From: Bacteroidales bacterium | GTDB taxonomy: Bacteria > Bacteroidota > Bacteroidia > Bacteroidales > F082 | Reading direction: 5' to 3' | Length of the DNA stretch: 13,301 nt | NCBI GenBank assembly: GCA_017428285.1 | Contig: JAFRRE010000112.1 | Location: forward strand, 1-13,301 | Part shown: positions 1 through 8,734 of the stretch, piece by piece | How positions within the stretch are numbered: position 1 is the stretch's first letter | Layout of the letters: each line of letters begins with the position of its first letter | Position numbers and translations under genes: made by a program | The notes under the pieces: generated by a model | What the model was told of the DNA's origin: nothing | The model's input: the letters and a program-made list of their open reading frames with translations, nothing else | The model's database searches: none

Positions 1-1
1 C

Positions 2-598
<597 letters not shown>

Positions 599-625
599 TT
601 GGGATTGGCCTTCAGCCAAGATTTC

Positions 626-663
626 TGTAGAGACGTAGCGCGCTACGTCTCTACATTTTTTTT
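626..663 (+). terminator. Rho-independent terminator of gap, perfect 30-nt palindrome
   Basis: A perfect inverted repeat runs from 626 to 655 (arms TGTAGAGACGTAGCG and its complement, no spacer) and is followed at once by eight T on the plus strand. This is a strong terminator for gap, whose stop is 28 nt upstream. The stop codon of the convergent minus-strand gene (662-664) lies in the T tract. On the minus strand the hairpin has no U tract, so termination in that direction would be weaker. The palindrome also resembles a dispersed repeat family I know from Bacteroidota intergenic DNA. Confidence 0.9.
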
Positions 664-2923
664 ATCTGACAATGGTGATTGATCCTTGCAGATGCATTGT
701 CTCCTCCCCTGCCTCACCCATGTAGGAGATGTCGCAAACATAAAAATACGTGCCAGACGGACAATCCATCTTGGTCTGCTTGCTCTTACCATCCCATTGG
801 ATGAGCGGATCATCGGTATCGCACAAGATGTTGCCCCAACGGTTGAAGATGACCGTCTTTGCACTAATAATCAAATCGGCACCGGTCACTTTGGGTTCAA
901 AAATGTCATTGTAGCCGTCACCATTGGGCGTAAAGACATTGGGTAAGGTGTAAGAAAACGCTTCCGTAGGCTCTTCGTGTCCGATACGCACCGTCTTAAT
1001 GGCGGAATAGTTGACCAATGGCCTAACAATACCATCCATTGTGTAATGTCCAAAGGTGCGAACATAATAGCGATAAGTCTCATCGCTTTCCACATCGGTG
1101 TCGGTATAGGTCATGTCCGTCACTGAAGCAATCCTCACGAAATGGTTGTCCATTTCCTTGAAGACCTGGGTGCTGTCGACAATCCAAGGCACAGCTTCAG
1201 TCCAGGTAAGCATAGCCTCATCGTTGGTTCCGCTCACCGAGAGCATAACGGCTGATGCCATAGCACTTGTCCCCATCAACTGCTGGTTGGCATCGCACAT
1301 CTGTACCTTATATAATATGGTAGACACCTCCACCAAATCAACATTTGCGTCAAGAAAAGTCGTGTCGGCACCTTCGTAGACTACAGTTGCCTCTCCATCA
1401 AGAATGCGGGTCAAGGCATAGCTAAAGGGCGCAACAAATTGGTCATCAACATCTTTAGGTTGAGTCCAACCAGTGACAACATGGCCTGAGATGAGGTCGA
1501 TGCTGTCGTTGGAGACATGCGTCATCAGTGGACTATCATTTTTCAACGTCACGCAAGCCGCATCACTGACTATGCCCAAGGCACCATCAGGGAATTGTGC
1601 CAAAATACGGTATTCATATTCGACACCTTGGGAAAGGTCGTGTTCAACAAAAGAGGTGGAGTGGACATCATTCAAGGTGGCGACAAGCTGGTAACCATTT
1701 CTAATGCCTGTCTCGCATTCATCAGGCACATAGCCATCACAGCCCGCCTTGCGATAGACCAGAAGTGCAGATGCATTGGGACAAGGGTAGGCCATCCAAC
1801 TAAGCGCCACATCATGACCACGGACCTCTGCGACAAAGTTCTGTACCTTAGGAGCCATCACGTTGATGGTCACCGTCTTGACATTGGTCAAGCTGACGGG
1901 GGTGTCATCATCCTTGGCATGAATCACCAACTGATATGGTGTATTGCGGATATGGGCATAGTTAGTGTTCCAAAGAAATTCTATCTGAGGCTGTAGTCCG
2001 AAAGCTGTCGGAGGATTGAGTAAAGCAGGGCTTACCGCCACTTCCAAAGGCGCACCAGAAGCAGATAGACTGACATTGTCGCCATCAGGGTCTGAAGCCG
2101 AGATGATGAAGTCCAACTGCTGGCCAGCCACAAGACAATACTGATCATCGCACTGGATTTCAGGCAGATTGTTGCTGCAATTCGAAATCAGGATCTGCAT
2201 ATCGCGGACGACAGAGCCAATCTTCACACCATGACGCCACTCTTCCACCATGAAAGCCACATTGTATTCGCCTTGCATAACAGGATTTTCCCAGCGCAAT
2301 TCACCTGTGAGCGGGTCAATGTCAAAAGATTGCGAGGCTTGAGGGAACGTGTAGCCTGCGATTTCAATGCCATCTTGCCCTTTGCAGGTAACGAGTTTAT
2401 AGCTCAAACTGTCGCCATCGGGGTCGTAGGCTGAAGGATTATGCAGGTAAAGCTTGCCCACGCAGCCCTTGTCGACAGGCGCATTGAGCAGCTGCACCGA
2501 GTTGTTGTAGCCCAAAAACGGATTAATGACCAACTCCGTCTCGATATGCATAGGCACCATCACCGAATTAGGCACGTTGACGACACCGAAATTACGGTTG
2601 GCATCCTCCATGCTGATAGTATAAGTACCTGAAGTTGAATAGTTATGAATTTGCTTGTATACATTGAGCGTATAATCTTCGCCTAAGTTTTGCAGCACCA
2701 CGCGGGGAATAAATTCCTCGGAGCCGTCGCCCCATTGAACGAGCAAGGAATCTCGCTGAAGACCTGCAGGGCTGGGAGTATAGGTGTAGCAAGTCAGCGT
2801 AAACTCGTAGGCATTACCGCCGAGCCATGTATAGGTGATTTCGGCCGCACGCTGGTGGGTCGCCTTCACGGTGAAGGCGAAACAAAAAAGAAATCCCAAT
2901 ATGAGCAACAGTTTACGCTTCAT
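662..2923 (-). CDS. Secreted multidomain protein with gliding-motility-type (CHU_C) T9SS C-terminal sorting domain
   Basis: A predicted 753-residue exported protein. Residues 1-21 form a signal peptide (MKRK, then a hydrophobic core, cleavage probably after VKA). There is no lipobox. The N-terminal half has a PKD-like WGDGSE segment and two cadherin- or Ig-like stretches with DPDGD (about 167-171 and 278-282), typical Ca-binding turns. About 358-647 looks like three fibronectin-III-like modules. The last ~97 residues (VFTPNGDGYND, FNRWGN, WDGK, CPSGTYFY) match the gliding-motility-associated C-terminal domain, a type B sorting signal of the type IX secretion system. The product should therefore cross the outer membrane and stay at the surface or be released. 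The start at 2923 is chosen because it begins the signal peptide and lies just below a -7 box. The longer reading frame to 3010 only translates an intergenic repeat. No enzyme domain is recognised. Adhesin or surface structure is an inference. Confidence 0.9.
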   Translation of the reverse strand: MKRKLLLILGFLFCFAFTVKATHQRAAEITYTWLGGNAYEFTLTCYTYTPSPAGLQRDSLLVQWGDGSEEFIPRVVLQNLGEDYTLNVYKQIHNYSTSGTYTISMEDANRNFGVVNVPNSVMVPMHIETELVINPFLGYNNSVQLLNAPVDKGCVGKLYLHNPSAYDPDGDSLSYKLVTCKGQDGIEIAGYTFPQASQSFDIDPLTGELRWENPVMQGEYNVAFMVEEWRHGVKIGSVVRDMQILISNCSNNLPEIQCDDQYCLVAGQQLDFIISASDPDGDNVSLSASGAPLEVAVSPALLNPPTAFGLQPQIEFLWNTNYAHIRNTPYQLVIHAKDDDTPVSLTNVKTVTINVMAPKVQNFVAEVRGHDVALSWMAYPCPNASALLVYRKAGCDGYVPDECETGIRNGYQLVATLNDVHSTSFVEHDLSQGVEYEYRILAQFPDGALGIVSDAACVTLKNDSPLMTHVSNDSIDLISGHVVTGWTQPKDVDDQFVAPFSYALTRILDGEATVVYEGADTTFLDANVDLVEVSTILYKVQMCDANQQLMGTSAMASAVMLSVSGTNDEAMLTWTEAVPWIVDSTQVFKEMDNHFVRIASVTDMTYTDTDVESDETYRYYVRTFGHYTMDGIVRPLVNYSAIKTVRIGHEEPTEAFSYTLPNVFTPNGDGYNDIFEPKVTGADLIISAKTVIFNRWGNILCDTDDPLIQWDGKSKQTKMDCPSGTYFYVCDISYMGEAGEETMHLQGSITIVR

Positions 2924-2943
2924 TGTGCTATCATTTGAGAATG

Positions 2944-2951
2944 CAAATGTA
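2944..2951 (-). promoter_or_regulatory. Putative -7 box for the CHU_C protein gene
   Basis: The minus strand reads TACATTTG followed by C, matching the Bacteroidetes TAnnTTTG element. It lies 20 nt above the chosen ATG, giving a leader of only about 15 nt. I see no TTG at the -33 position, which would fall inside the adjacent palindromic repeat, so the promoter may be weak or regulated. Confidence 0.55.
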
Positions 2952-2967
2952 GTGTTTTTTTCTAAAA

Positions 2968-2995
2968 GCGGCCCTTCGAGAGGCTCAGGGACCGC
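2968..2995. repeat. REP-like imperfect palindrome
   Basis: The segment begins GCGGCCCTTCGAG and ends GGCTCAGGGACCGC. Its ends pair imperfectly (GCGG/CCGC, then CCCT/AGGG, with a one-base bulge). It closely resembles a palindromic intergenic repeat (CCCTTCGA..GGCTCAGGG) that I remember from many bacterial genomes. It lies between the mscL terminator and the promoter of the next gene. Read on the minus strand it gives the spurious peptide PEPLEGPL. Copy number cannot be judged from one window. Confidence 0.6.
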
Positions 2996-3031
2996 AAAAA
3001 AAGCACCCACCCTTAGCTTAGGTGGATGCTT
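2996..3031 (-). terminator. Rho-independent terminator of mscL
   Basis: On the minus strand the arms at 3031-3021 and 3011-3001 form an 11-bp stem with one G-U pair and a 9-nt loop, followed by a run of seven T (3002-2996). It begins 23 nt after the mscL stop codon. Confidence 0.85.
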
Positions 3032-3054
3032 TTCATTCTAGGACAAGCCAAAGA

Positions 3055-3477
3055 TTACTTATTCTTCAGCAAATCACGGATTTCGGTGAGGAGTTCCTCT
3101 TGGCTTGGGCCTTTGGGAGCTTCAGGTGCAGGTTCTTCCTTCTTCTTAGCCTTGTTGATAGCCTTAACCATCAAGAAGATGCACAATGCAATGATCAGAA
3201 AATCAATGATATTCTGAACAAATTGACCCCAAGCGAACACTGAGACACCCGCTGCTTGAGCCTCGGCCAGCGTCGCGTAAGTCTCGTTGTTGGTAAGATT
3301 GACGAAGAGGTCGGTGAAACTCACGCCACCGGTCGCCTTGCCAATCAACGGCATGATGATGTCGTTCACCAACGAGGTGACGATTTTGCCGAACGCGCCG
3401 CCGATGATGACACCGACAGCCATGTCCATCACGTTGCCTTTAACGGCAAACTCCTTGAATTCTTTGAAAAATCCCAT
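3055..3477 (-). CDS. mscL: Large-conductance mechanosensitive channel MscL
   Basis: A 140-residue inner-membrane channel that opens under membrane tension and releases solutes during hypo-osmotic shock; family members form pentamers. The amphipathic N-terminus ([18 protein letters not shown]) is followed by TM1 (about 15-45, glycine- and alanine-rich [14 protein letters not shown], the pore helix), a periplasmic loop (46-80), TM2 (about 84-106) and a charged C-terminal helix ([11 protein letters not shown] then [13 protein letters not shown]) that bundles in the cytoplasm. The length is normal for the family. The gene is probably monocistronic, with its own promoter about 75 nt upstream and a terminator directly downstream. 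The 5' leader is about 67 nt, AT-rich, and has no evident Shine-Dalgarno sequence, as is usual in this phylum. Confidence 0.97.
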   Translation of the reverse strand: MGFFKEFKEFAVKGNVMDMAVGVIIGGAFGKIVTSLVNDIIMPLIGKATGGVSFTDLFVNLTNNETYATLAEAQAAGVSVFAWGQFVQNIIDFLIIALCIFLMVKAINKAKKKEEPAPEAPKGPSQEELLTEIRDLLKNK

Positions 3478-3550
3478 AGCGATGATGTTTAATTGTTGAT
3501 TGTTTAATTAACTACGTTGAATCTTCGATTTGTTGAATTGTTTATCACTG

Positions 3551-3580
3551 CAAAATTAGGGATTATTTGAATTGACGCAA
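3551..3580 (-). promoter_or_regulatory. Promoter of mscL
   Basis: The minus strand reads TTG (3580-3578), 19 nt of spacer, then TAATTTTG followed by C (3558-3551). This fits the Bacteroidetes -33/-7 consensus in both boxes and in spacing. The predicted transcription start is near 3545, about 67 nt before the ATG. Confidence 0.75.
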
Positions 3581-3598
3581 GAAAAAAGAAGAAAAAAA

Positions 3599-5173
3599 TC
3601 AGAACTCCGAGGTAAAATGAAACTCGATGTCAGGATATTTCTCCATCGCCATCTGCAAGGCATAGGGCGACTCGGCCAAGAAGACATCCCTGCCCTCTTT
3701 GTCCTCAGCCAGATTCAAAGCTTTGCGCATCTTGAAGTCGGCGAGCTGGGCCTCGTTCGTGCTGGTAATCCACGCGGTCTTGTAAAGCGAGATGGGCTCG
3801 TAGCGGCAAGAGGCGTTATATTCATGCAGCAAGCGGTATTGGATGACCTCAAACTGCAATTCACCCACCGTACCAATAATCTTACGGCCTGTCATCTTGC
3901 CCGTAAAGAGCTGTGCCACACCTTCATCCGTGAGCTGCTCCAAGCCCTTGGCCAGCTGCTTCGACTTCATCGGGTCGGCGTTCTCGACATAGCGGAACTG
4001 CTCAGGCGAGAAGCTAGGGATACCTTTATAGTTGAGGATTTCGCCCTCGGTCAAAGTGTCACCAATCTTGAAGTTGCCGGCATCGTAAAGGCCCACGATG
4101 TCACCAGGATAGGCTTCATCGAGAACCGACTTTTTCTGCGCCATGAAAGCTGTAGGATTGGAGAACTTCAACTCACGACGTTGGCGCACATGGAAATAGT
4201 TCTTGTTGCGCTCGAAACGGCCCGATACTACACGCACAAAAGCGATACGGTCGCGGTGGTTGGGATCCATGTTGGCGTGAATCTTGAAGACAAAGCCAGT
4301 AAACTTCTCTTCCGTCGGCTCGATGCGGCGTTCCACCGTATCACGGCCAATAGGCGTAGGGGCAATCTCGATGAAACAATCCAACAATTCCTTTACACCA
4401 AAATTGTTCAAGGCCGAGCCGAAAAACACAGGGCAGATGTCGCCGTTCAGATAGGCTTCTCGCGTAAACTCATTGTAAACACCTTGCACCAGTTCGGTCT
4501 CGTTGCGCAAAGTCTCGGCATCCTCGCCAATCATCTTATCCAGATCAGGATTGTTGAGGTCATCGAAAGCGATGCCTTCGGTGATGTGCTGCTTGTCCGA
4601 GTTGAAAAGATAGAGGCTCTTGTCATAGATGCTATACACACCCTTGAACTTCGGGCCACTATTGATAGGCCAGCTCAACGGTGTGAGTCGTATGTTCAGT
4701 TTCTGCTCGATTTCATCCAACAGCTCGAAAGGATCCATACCAGGACGGTCCATCTTATTGATGAACACAATGATGGGGGTATTCCTCATACGGCACACCT
4801 CGACCAGTTTCTCCGTCTGCGACTCAACACCTTTAGCCGAATCAATGACCACGATGACACTGTCAACGGCAGTCAATGTGCGAAAAGTGTCTTCGGCGAA
4901 ATCTTTGTGGCCAGGGGTATCCAAGATATTGATTTTGATATCCTTATAATCAAAGCCCATCACTGAGGTAGCCACAGAGATACCACGCTGCCGCTCGATT
5001 TCCATCCAGTCGGAAGTGGCGGTCTTGCGGATCTTGTTCGACTTCACGGCACCGGCCACCTGGATGGCACCGCCGTAGAGCAGCAGTTTCTCGGTCAATG
5101 TGGTCTTACCCGCATCGGGGTGGCTGACGATGGCGAAAGTGCGTCGCCTGTTGATTTCATCAATAAATGACAT
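3599..5173 (-). CDS. prfC: Peptide chain release factor 3 (RF3)
   Basis: A 524-residue translational GTPase that recycles RF1 and RF2 from the ribosome after peptide release. It aligns along its length with E. coli RF3 (529 aa, from memory). GTPase motifs: P-loop SHPDAGKTT (17-25), switch I RGIS (64-67), DTPGH (86-90) and NKMD (140-143). RF3-specific stretches include KSDWME-like [31 protein letters not shown], and [10 protein letters not shown]. The start at 5173 ([20 protein letters not shown]) matches the family; an in-frame TTG 12 codons earlier is not supported. The neighbour upstream is tRNA-Asp, whose terminator ends 29 nt before this ATG. There is little room for a separate promoter, so expression may depend on read-through. 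A T-rich tract follows the stop, but I see no clear hairpin. Confidence 0.97.
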   Translation of the reverse strand: MSFIDEINRRRTFAIVSHPDAGKTTLTEKLLLYGGAIQVAGAVKSNKIRKTATSDWMEIERQRGISVATSVMGFDYKDIKINILDTPGHKDFAEDTFRTLTAVDSVIVVIDSAKGVESQTEKLVEVCRMRNTPIIVFINKMDRPGMDPFELLDEIEQKLNIRLTPLSWPINSGPKFKGVYSIYDKSLYLFNSDKQHITEGIAFDDLNNPDLDKMIGEDAETLRNETELVQGVYNEFTREAYLNGDICPVFFGSALNNFGVKELLDCFIEIAPTPIGRDTVERRIEPTEEKFTGFVFKIHANMDPNHRDRIAFVRVVSGRFERNKNYFHVRQRRELKFSNPTAFMAQKKSVLDEAYPGDIVGLYDAGNFKIGDTLTEGEILNYKGIPSFSPEQFRYVENADPMKSKQLAKGLEQLTDEGVAQLFTGKMTGRKIIGTVGELQFEVIQYRLLHEYNASCRYEPISLYKTAWITSTNEAQLADFKMRKALNLAEDKEGRDVFLAESPYALQMAMEKYPDIEFHFTSEF

Positions 5174-5202
5174 AACGCTCTCGTTTTCAACAATCTGATT
5201 AT

Positions 5203-5235
5203 AAAACAAAAGCGCAGGTCTTTTGGACTTGCGCT
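5203..5235 (-). terminator. Hairpin terminator (or attenuator) after tRNA-Asp
   Basis: On the minus strand AGCGCAAGTC pairs with GACCTGCGCT (arms 5235-5226 and 5220-5211, one A-C mismatch, 5-nt loop), followed by TTTTGTTTT. It starts 5 nt after the tRNA 3' end. The U tract is interrupted by one G, so some read-through into prfC is plausible. Confidence 0.75.
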
Positions 5236-5239
5236 CTTG

Positions 5240-5314
5240 CGGTCCGGACGAGACTCGAACTCGCGACCTCCTGCGTGACAGGCAGGCATTCTAACCAAGC
5301 TGAACTACCGGACC
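5240..5314 (-). tRNA. tRNA-Asp (anticodon GUC)
   Basis: A 75-nt cloverleaf on the minus strand. The acceptor stem GGTCCGG (5314-5308) pairs with CCGGACC. The anticodon stem CCTGC/GCAGG encloses the loop CTGTCAC with anticodon GTC. The T arm GCGAG-TTCGAGT-CTCGT has one G-U pair. The discriminator base is G, the identity base for Asp. CCA is not encoded (GCAAG follows), so it must be added enzymatically. The gene has its own promoter and is followed by a hairpin terminator. Confidence 0.96.
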
Positions 5315-5352
5315 AGCCTGAAAAAGAACTCTATTGCTTTGCTTTGCGGGTG

Positions 5353-5382
5353 CAAAAATACAACCTTTTCCGAAACTGGCAA
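5353..5382 (-). promoter_or_regulatory. Promoter of tRNA-Asp (and possibly prfC)
   Basis: The minus strand reads TTG (5382-5380), a 19-nt spacer, and TATTTTTG followed by C (5360-5353), a full match to the Bacteroidetes consensus. The predicted start near 5347 leaves about 32 nt of tRNA 5' leader for RNase P removal. Confidence 0.78.
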
Positions 5383-5460
5383 TGATTTTTTGCGATTTTT
5401 TTGAATTATTTTCCAATAAAAACTACACTCAATTGATTTTCAACACAATACAAATCATGC

Positions 5461-7575
5461 TTATTTCAAAACATATCCGACTTCCATTGCTCCTTCCCCT
5501 ATATTATAATAAGGTATGTCCAAATCCTGCGCCTGAGCAATCCATTTTTCGGCGAGATAACGTGGTACCGAGCCATCGATAAGGAGCATCTTTGCCTCAT
5601 AAGCATTCACAGCCGATTGAACATCTGGTTTTTGCTTCCCCCTAACCAGAAGATAATCCACAGGAAGACGGAAGGAAAGGCTGTCACTAATCCGTTGGTC
5701 TTCCCAAATGGCCAACAACTTTCCATCAAAAGAAACCAGGTTCGACTTTTTGCAAAGATACTCGTTCGCATAATCCTCCGCCAGACCAATCACTTGCGGA
5801 TGATGCGACAAATGCCGCTTACTCCATGCGCCTTTCAAGCTATAGTCAACGGTGGATTCATCGGCCATCAATGCCGAGTCAGCCAAAAGGACATGCTCAC
5901 CCCCTCTAATGTAATCAATAGCCGTATGATTACGCAAACTGATAATAGTCATACATTGTTGATGGTCAGAATCATACATCCTGATTGTTACCAAAGTCAT
6001 CACCAACAGCAGCGATGCCAACATGGCGATGAACAAACGTCGTTTGCGCAACACAAAAGTCAACATCAGCAACAGCAAGGCCACAAGTAATACAGCAAAC
6101 TCAAAATCGTTGATGTACAGGCCTCTAATGATAGAATAAGGTATGCTCTCAATCTTAGCCACCACCCAATTCATCACATACACTGCACCCCAAACCAAAT
6201 AACCGACTAGCGTGTTGAGATAGGGAATCCACGACACCAACAACAAGACCATCCCGCTGATAACAACAACGAATGAAATCGGTGTCATGAACAAGTTGCT
6301 GAGCCAAAAGTAGGTGGTGAATTGTTGGAAATAGAACAAGGTAAAAGGCACTGTCGCGATTTGTGCCGACAAGGCAACTGCCGTAATTTGCCAGGCCTTA
6401 TCGAGCAGCTTATTCTTGACATACAATAAGTTATAAATCGGTCTTTGTAGCACCACGATACCCATGACGGCGGCATACGACAACAAGAAACCTATTTCGA
6501 ACAGATTATTCGGGTTGATGCAGAGCAAAATGAAAGCCGAGGCCGCTATAGAATTGACGATGAATCCCTTACGACGAATTATCTCCCCAATGATGACAAA
6601 GCTGATCATCAGCGAGGCGCGCAAAATGGAAGGCGAGAGTCCAGCAATGAGGGCATAAAACCATATCAAAGTCAACAAGAGCACATGCTTTAGGGTCTTT
6701 TGCCATTTCTTGCGGTTGAGGAAGCCCAAGAGGAAGGACGCCAAAAGGTAGATGATGCCCACATGCATACCAGACACACACAAGATGTGCATAGATCCTG
6801 CCGCCACATAGTCCTTGCGCACCTCATCGGCGAGGTTGTCATCGTAGCCCAACAAAATGGCCGCCGCAACGCCGAATTCATCATCGTTCAACCCGCTACG
6901 CTGCAACGAAGCCAACAAAATTTCGCGGAAACGATAAGAAAAGGCATAAATCGGGTTAGCATCATTGGCCTGCAAATCGATCCAGTCCTCATCTTTCAAA
7001 TAGACCTGTCCCGTGATACCTTTCCGCTCAAGGTAGGCCCGATAGTCGAATTCTTCGGGATTCAATGGAGGCGTCACCTCACGAATGGGAGCAGGAATGG
7101 CTATCAAGTCGCCGTAATGCAAGGCAAAAGCCGAGTCTGACTTGGGAAAATAAGCCATCACCTTACCCGAGATAGGATGCGAAGGTAGGCTGTCGCCAAA
7201 CTGATACTCAAGCTCCAACACCGTGCGGATAGAATTTGGACGCTCTGTAGGATAATCGTAAACGCGTGCCACATAGTAACTTGCATCCGCTTGAAAATTA
7301 CGATAATAGCTTTTCTGAGCCTCTGCCCCATGTACCCGTACCAGCGAATAACCCGTCATAAACAGATAACATGCCATAACAGCGCCAAAAAACCAACTGT
7401 TCCGTTGATGTTTCAGCAAAAACGCCGTCAACACTGCCATGACAAGAAGCGCCATTGACGCAGCAATCAAAAAAGTGGGCGACAGCCGAAGGCCGACAAC
7501 AAAAACGCTGACCCAAATGCCCAAGGCAAAAGGTATCAGCATCCTGACAAAGGGGTATTTGCTCCAGTCGGTCAT
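5461..7575 (-). CDS. comEC: ComEC/Rec2-family DNA-uptake channel protein, degenerate C-terminal domain
   Basis: A 704-residue polytopic inner-membrane protein. ComEC conducts single-stranded DNA into the cytoplasm during natural transformation. The N-terminus has hydrophobic segments (about 10-80) and a soluble DUF4131-like region (about 85-200). The competence domain (about 230-500) carries the family hallmark SMHILCVSGMHVGIIY (261-276) and SPSILRASLM, with many TM helices. After the last TM stretch (about 511-532), residues 540-704 occupy the place of the metallo-beta-lactamase domain but lack HxHxDH. Remnants such as HVLLADSA, KLLAIWED and MLLIDGS suggest a decayed fold; this is inference. 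The gene is last in the surE-lpxB operon, 31 nt behind lpxB. The ATG at 7575 is chosen because an ATG 8 nt earlier runs into a stop after two codons. Whether this species is transformable is unknown. I see no strong terminator downstream. Confidence 0.93.
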   Translation of the reverse strand: MTDWSKYPFVRMLIPFALGIWVSVFVVGLRLSPTFLIAASMALLVMAVLTAFLLKHQRNSWFFGAVMACYLFMTGYSLVRVHGAEAQKSYYRNFQADASYYVARVYDYPTERPNSIRTVLELEYQFGDSLPSHPISGKVMAYFPKSDSAFALHYGDLIAIPAPIREVTPPLNPEEFDYRAYLERKGITGQVYLKDEDWIDLQANDANPIYAFSYRFREILLASLQRSGLNDDEFGVAAAILLGYDDNLADEVRKDYVAAGSMHILCVSGMHVGIIYLLASFLLGFLNRKKWQKTLKHVLLLTLIWFYALIAGLSPSILRASLMISFVIIGEIIRRKGFIVNSIAASAFILLCINPNNLFEIGFLLSYAAVMGIVVLQRPIYNLLYVKNKLLDKAWQITAVALSAQIATVPFTLFYFQQFTTYFWLSNLFMTPISFVVVISGMVLLLVSWIPYLNTLVGYLVWGAVYVMNWVVAKIESIPYSIIRGLYINDFEFAVLLVALLLLMLTFVLRKRRLFIAMLASLLLVMTLVTIRMYDSDHQQCMTIISLRNHTAIDYIRGGEHVLLADSALMADESTVDYSLKGAWSKRHLSHHPQVIGLAEDYANEYLCKKSNLVSFDGKLLAIWEDQRISDSLSFRLPVDYLLVRGKQKPDVQSAVNAYEAKMLLIDGSVPRYLAEKWIAQAQDLDIPYYNIGEGAMEVGYVLK

Positions 7576-7606
7576 TAGGTCATTTTATGCTCATTTGTAT
7601 TAGCCG

Positions 7607-8734
7607 CTATGGTTTTCGTGCAGTCAGTGACTCATAAATATTCTCGGCCGCCTTTTCGGAAGCCCCAGCATTACCCAAACGATCCCTCAGTTCATCGTAA
7701 TCCTCCAGCAGTTGACGTTGACGCTTACTGTTGTGCAGCAACTGATCCAATTCCTTGACAAGACTGTCTTCAGTCAAGTCGCCTTGAATCAGCTCTTTGA
7801 CTACTTCCCTATTCATCACCAAGTTGACCAAAGAAATGAATTTCACCTTAATCATCCACTTGGCGAGGCGATAGGAGAAATCCGTCGCCTTGTAGCACAC
7901 CACCTCCGGCACGGTGAACAAAGCTGTCTCCAACGTTGCCGTGCCAGAAGTGACCAAAGCTGCGCTGGAATTTTGGAGCAATTCATAGGTTTGATTCTCA
8001 ACCAAAAACACATCTGCATTGCCTATGATGCCCTTATACAAGGACTTGTCCAACGATGACACCCCTGCAATGACAAACTGATACTTCGGAAAATGAGGCA
8101 CCACTTTCAGCATCACGGGCAGCATTCTCTTCACCTCCTGCTTGCGGCTACCAGGTAGCATGGCAATAATCTCGCGCGACTCGCCCAAACTGTTGCGGCG
8201 CAAGAAGATTGAACGGTTGGCCGAACCAAACTTCGCCAACTCATCCAACAACGGATTGCCTACATAGGTTACGTTCACGCCGTAACGTTTATAGAACTCC
8301 TCCTCAAAAGGCAAGATAACCAGCATCTTGTCCACCGACCGCTTGATTTTCTTCACGCGACGGCGTTTCCATGCCCAAATCTGAGGCGAGATGTAGTAGA
8401 ACACCTTAAAACCCTTTTCGTGGGCGAAATCGGCAATGCGCAAGTTAAAGCCAGGGTAATCCACTAAAATTACTACATCAGGATGATACTCAACAATATC
8501 CTTCTTACACAGGGAGATATTGCCCATTACCTTCCGCAGGTTGACCGCCACTTCCACAAAGCCCATATAAGCCATCAAACGGTAATGCTTCACCAAGTCA
8601 ACACCTTGGGCTTTCATCAAGTCGCCACCAAAACCGCGAAACTCCGCTTTTTTGTCCTTCTTCTTGATTTCAGCGACAAGATTGGAAGCGTGCAAATCGC
8701 CCGAAGCCTCACCTGCTATGATATAATACCTCAT
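7607..8734 (-). CDS. lpxB: Lipid-A-disaccharide synthase
   Basis: A 375-residue glycosyltransferase (family GT19) of the Raetz pathway. It joins UDP-2,3-diacylglucosamine to lipid X to give the lipid A disaccharide, as a peripheral enzyme on the cytoplasmic face of the inner membrane. Family signatures: YYIIAGEASGDLHA at the N-terminus, FRGFGGDLMKAQG, the MGFVEV segment, VILVDYPGFNLRIA (about 90-103), YYISPQIWAWKRRRVKKI and YVGNPLLDEL. MLPGSRKQEVKRMLP and TSGTATLETALF are the nucleotide-sugar-binding C-terminal features. The length is close to E. coli LpxB (382). Its ATG overlaps the stop of the preceding small membrane-protein gene (ATGA), which suggests translational coupling. comEC follows 31 nt downstream. 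Confidence 0.98.
   Translation of the reverse strand: MRYYIIAGEASGDLHASNLVAEIKKKDKKAEFRGFGGDLMKAQGVDLVKHYRLMAYMGFVEVAVNLRKVMGNISLCKKDIVEYHPDVVILVDYPGFNLRIADFAHEKGFKVFYYISPQIWAWKRRRVKKIKRSVDKMLVILPFEEEFYKRYGVNVTYVGNPLLDELAKFGSANRSIFLRRNSLGESREIIAMLPGSRKQEVKRMLPVMLKVVPHFPKYQFVIAGVSSLDKSLYKGIIGNADVFLVENQTYELLQNSSAALVTSGTATLETALFTVPEVVCYKATDFSYRLAKWMIKVKFISLVNLVMNREVVKELIQGDLTEDSLVKELDQLLHNSKRQRQLLEDYDELRDRLGNAGASEKAAENIYESLTARKP

Noticed and set aside
2924..3010. A 29-residue N-terminal extension of the CHU_C protein.
   Set aside because: It translates the REP-like repeat and the promoter. The signal peptide begins at 2923, so that start is preferred.
3572..4966. A 464-codon open frame on the plus strand opposite prfC.
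   Set aside because: It is antisense to a fully conserved RF3 gene. The peptide has no recognisable domain, and long mirror frames are expected opposite codon-biased genes.
5174..5209. A TTG start adding 12 residues to RF3.
   Set aside because: The family begins at the [11 protein letters not shown] position, and the extension starts in the tRNA terminator tract.
5383..5460. AT-rich stretch after comEC searched for a terminator or small RNA.
   Set aside because: Only a 5-bp stem with a long loop and scattered T runs were seen, too weak to call.
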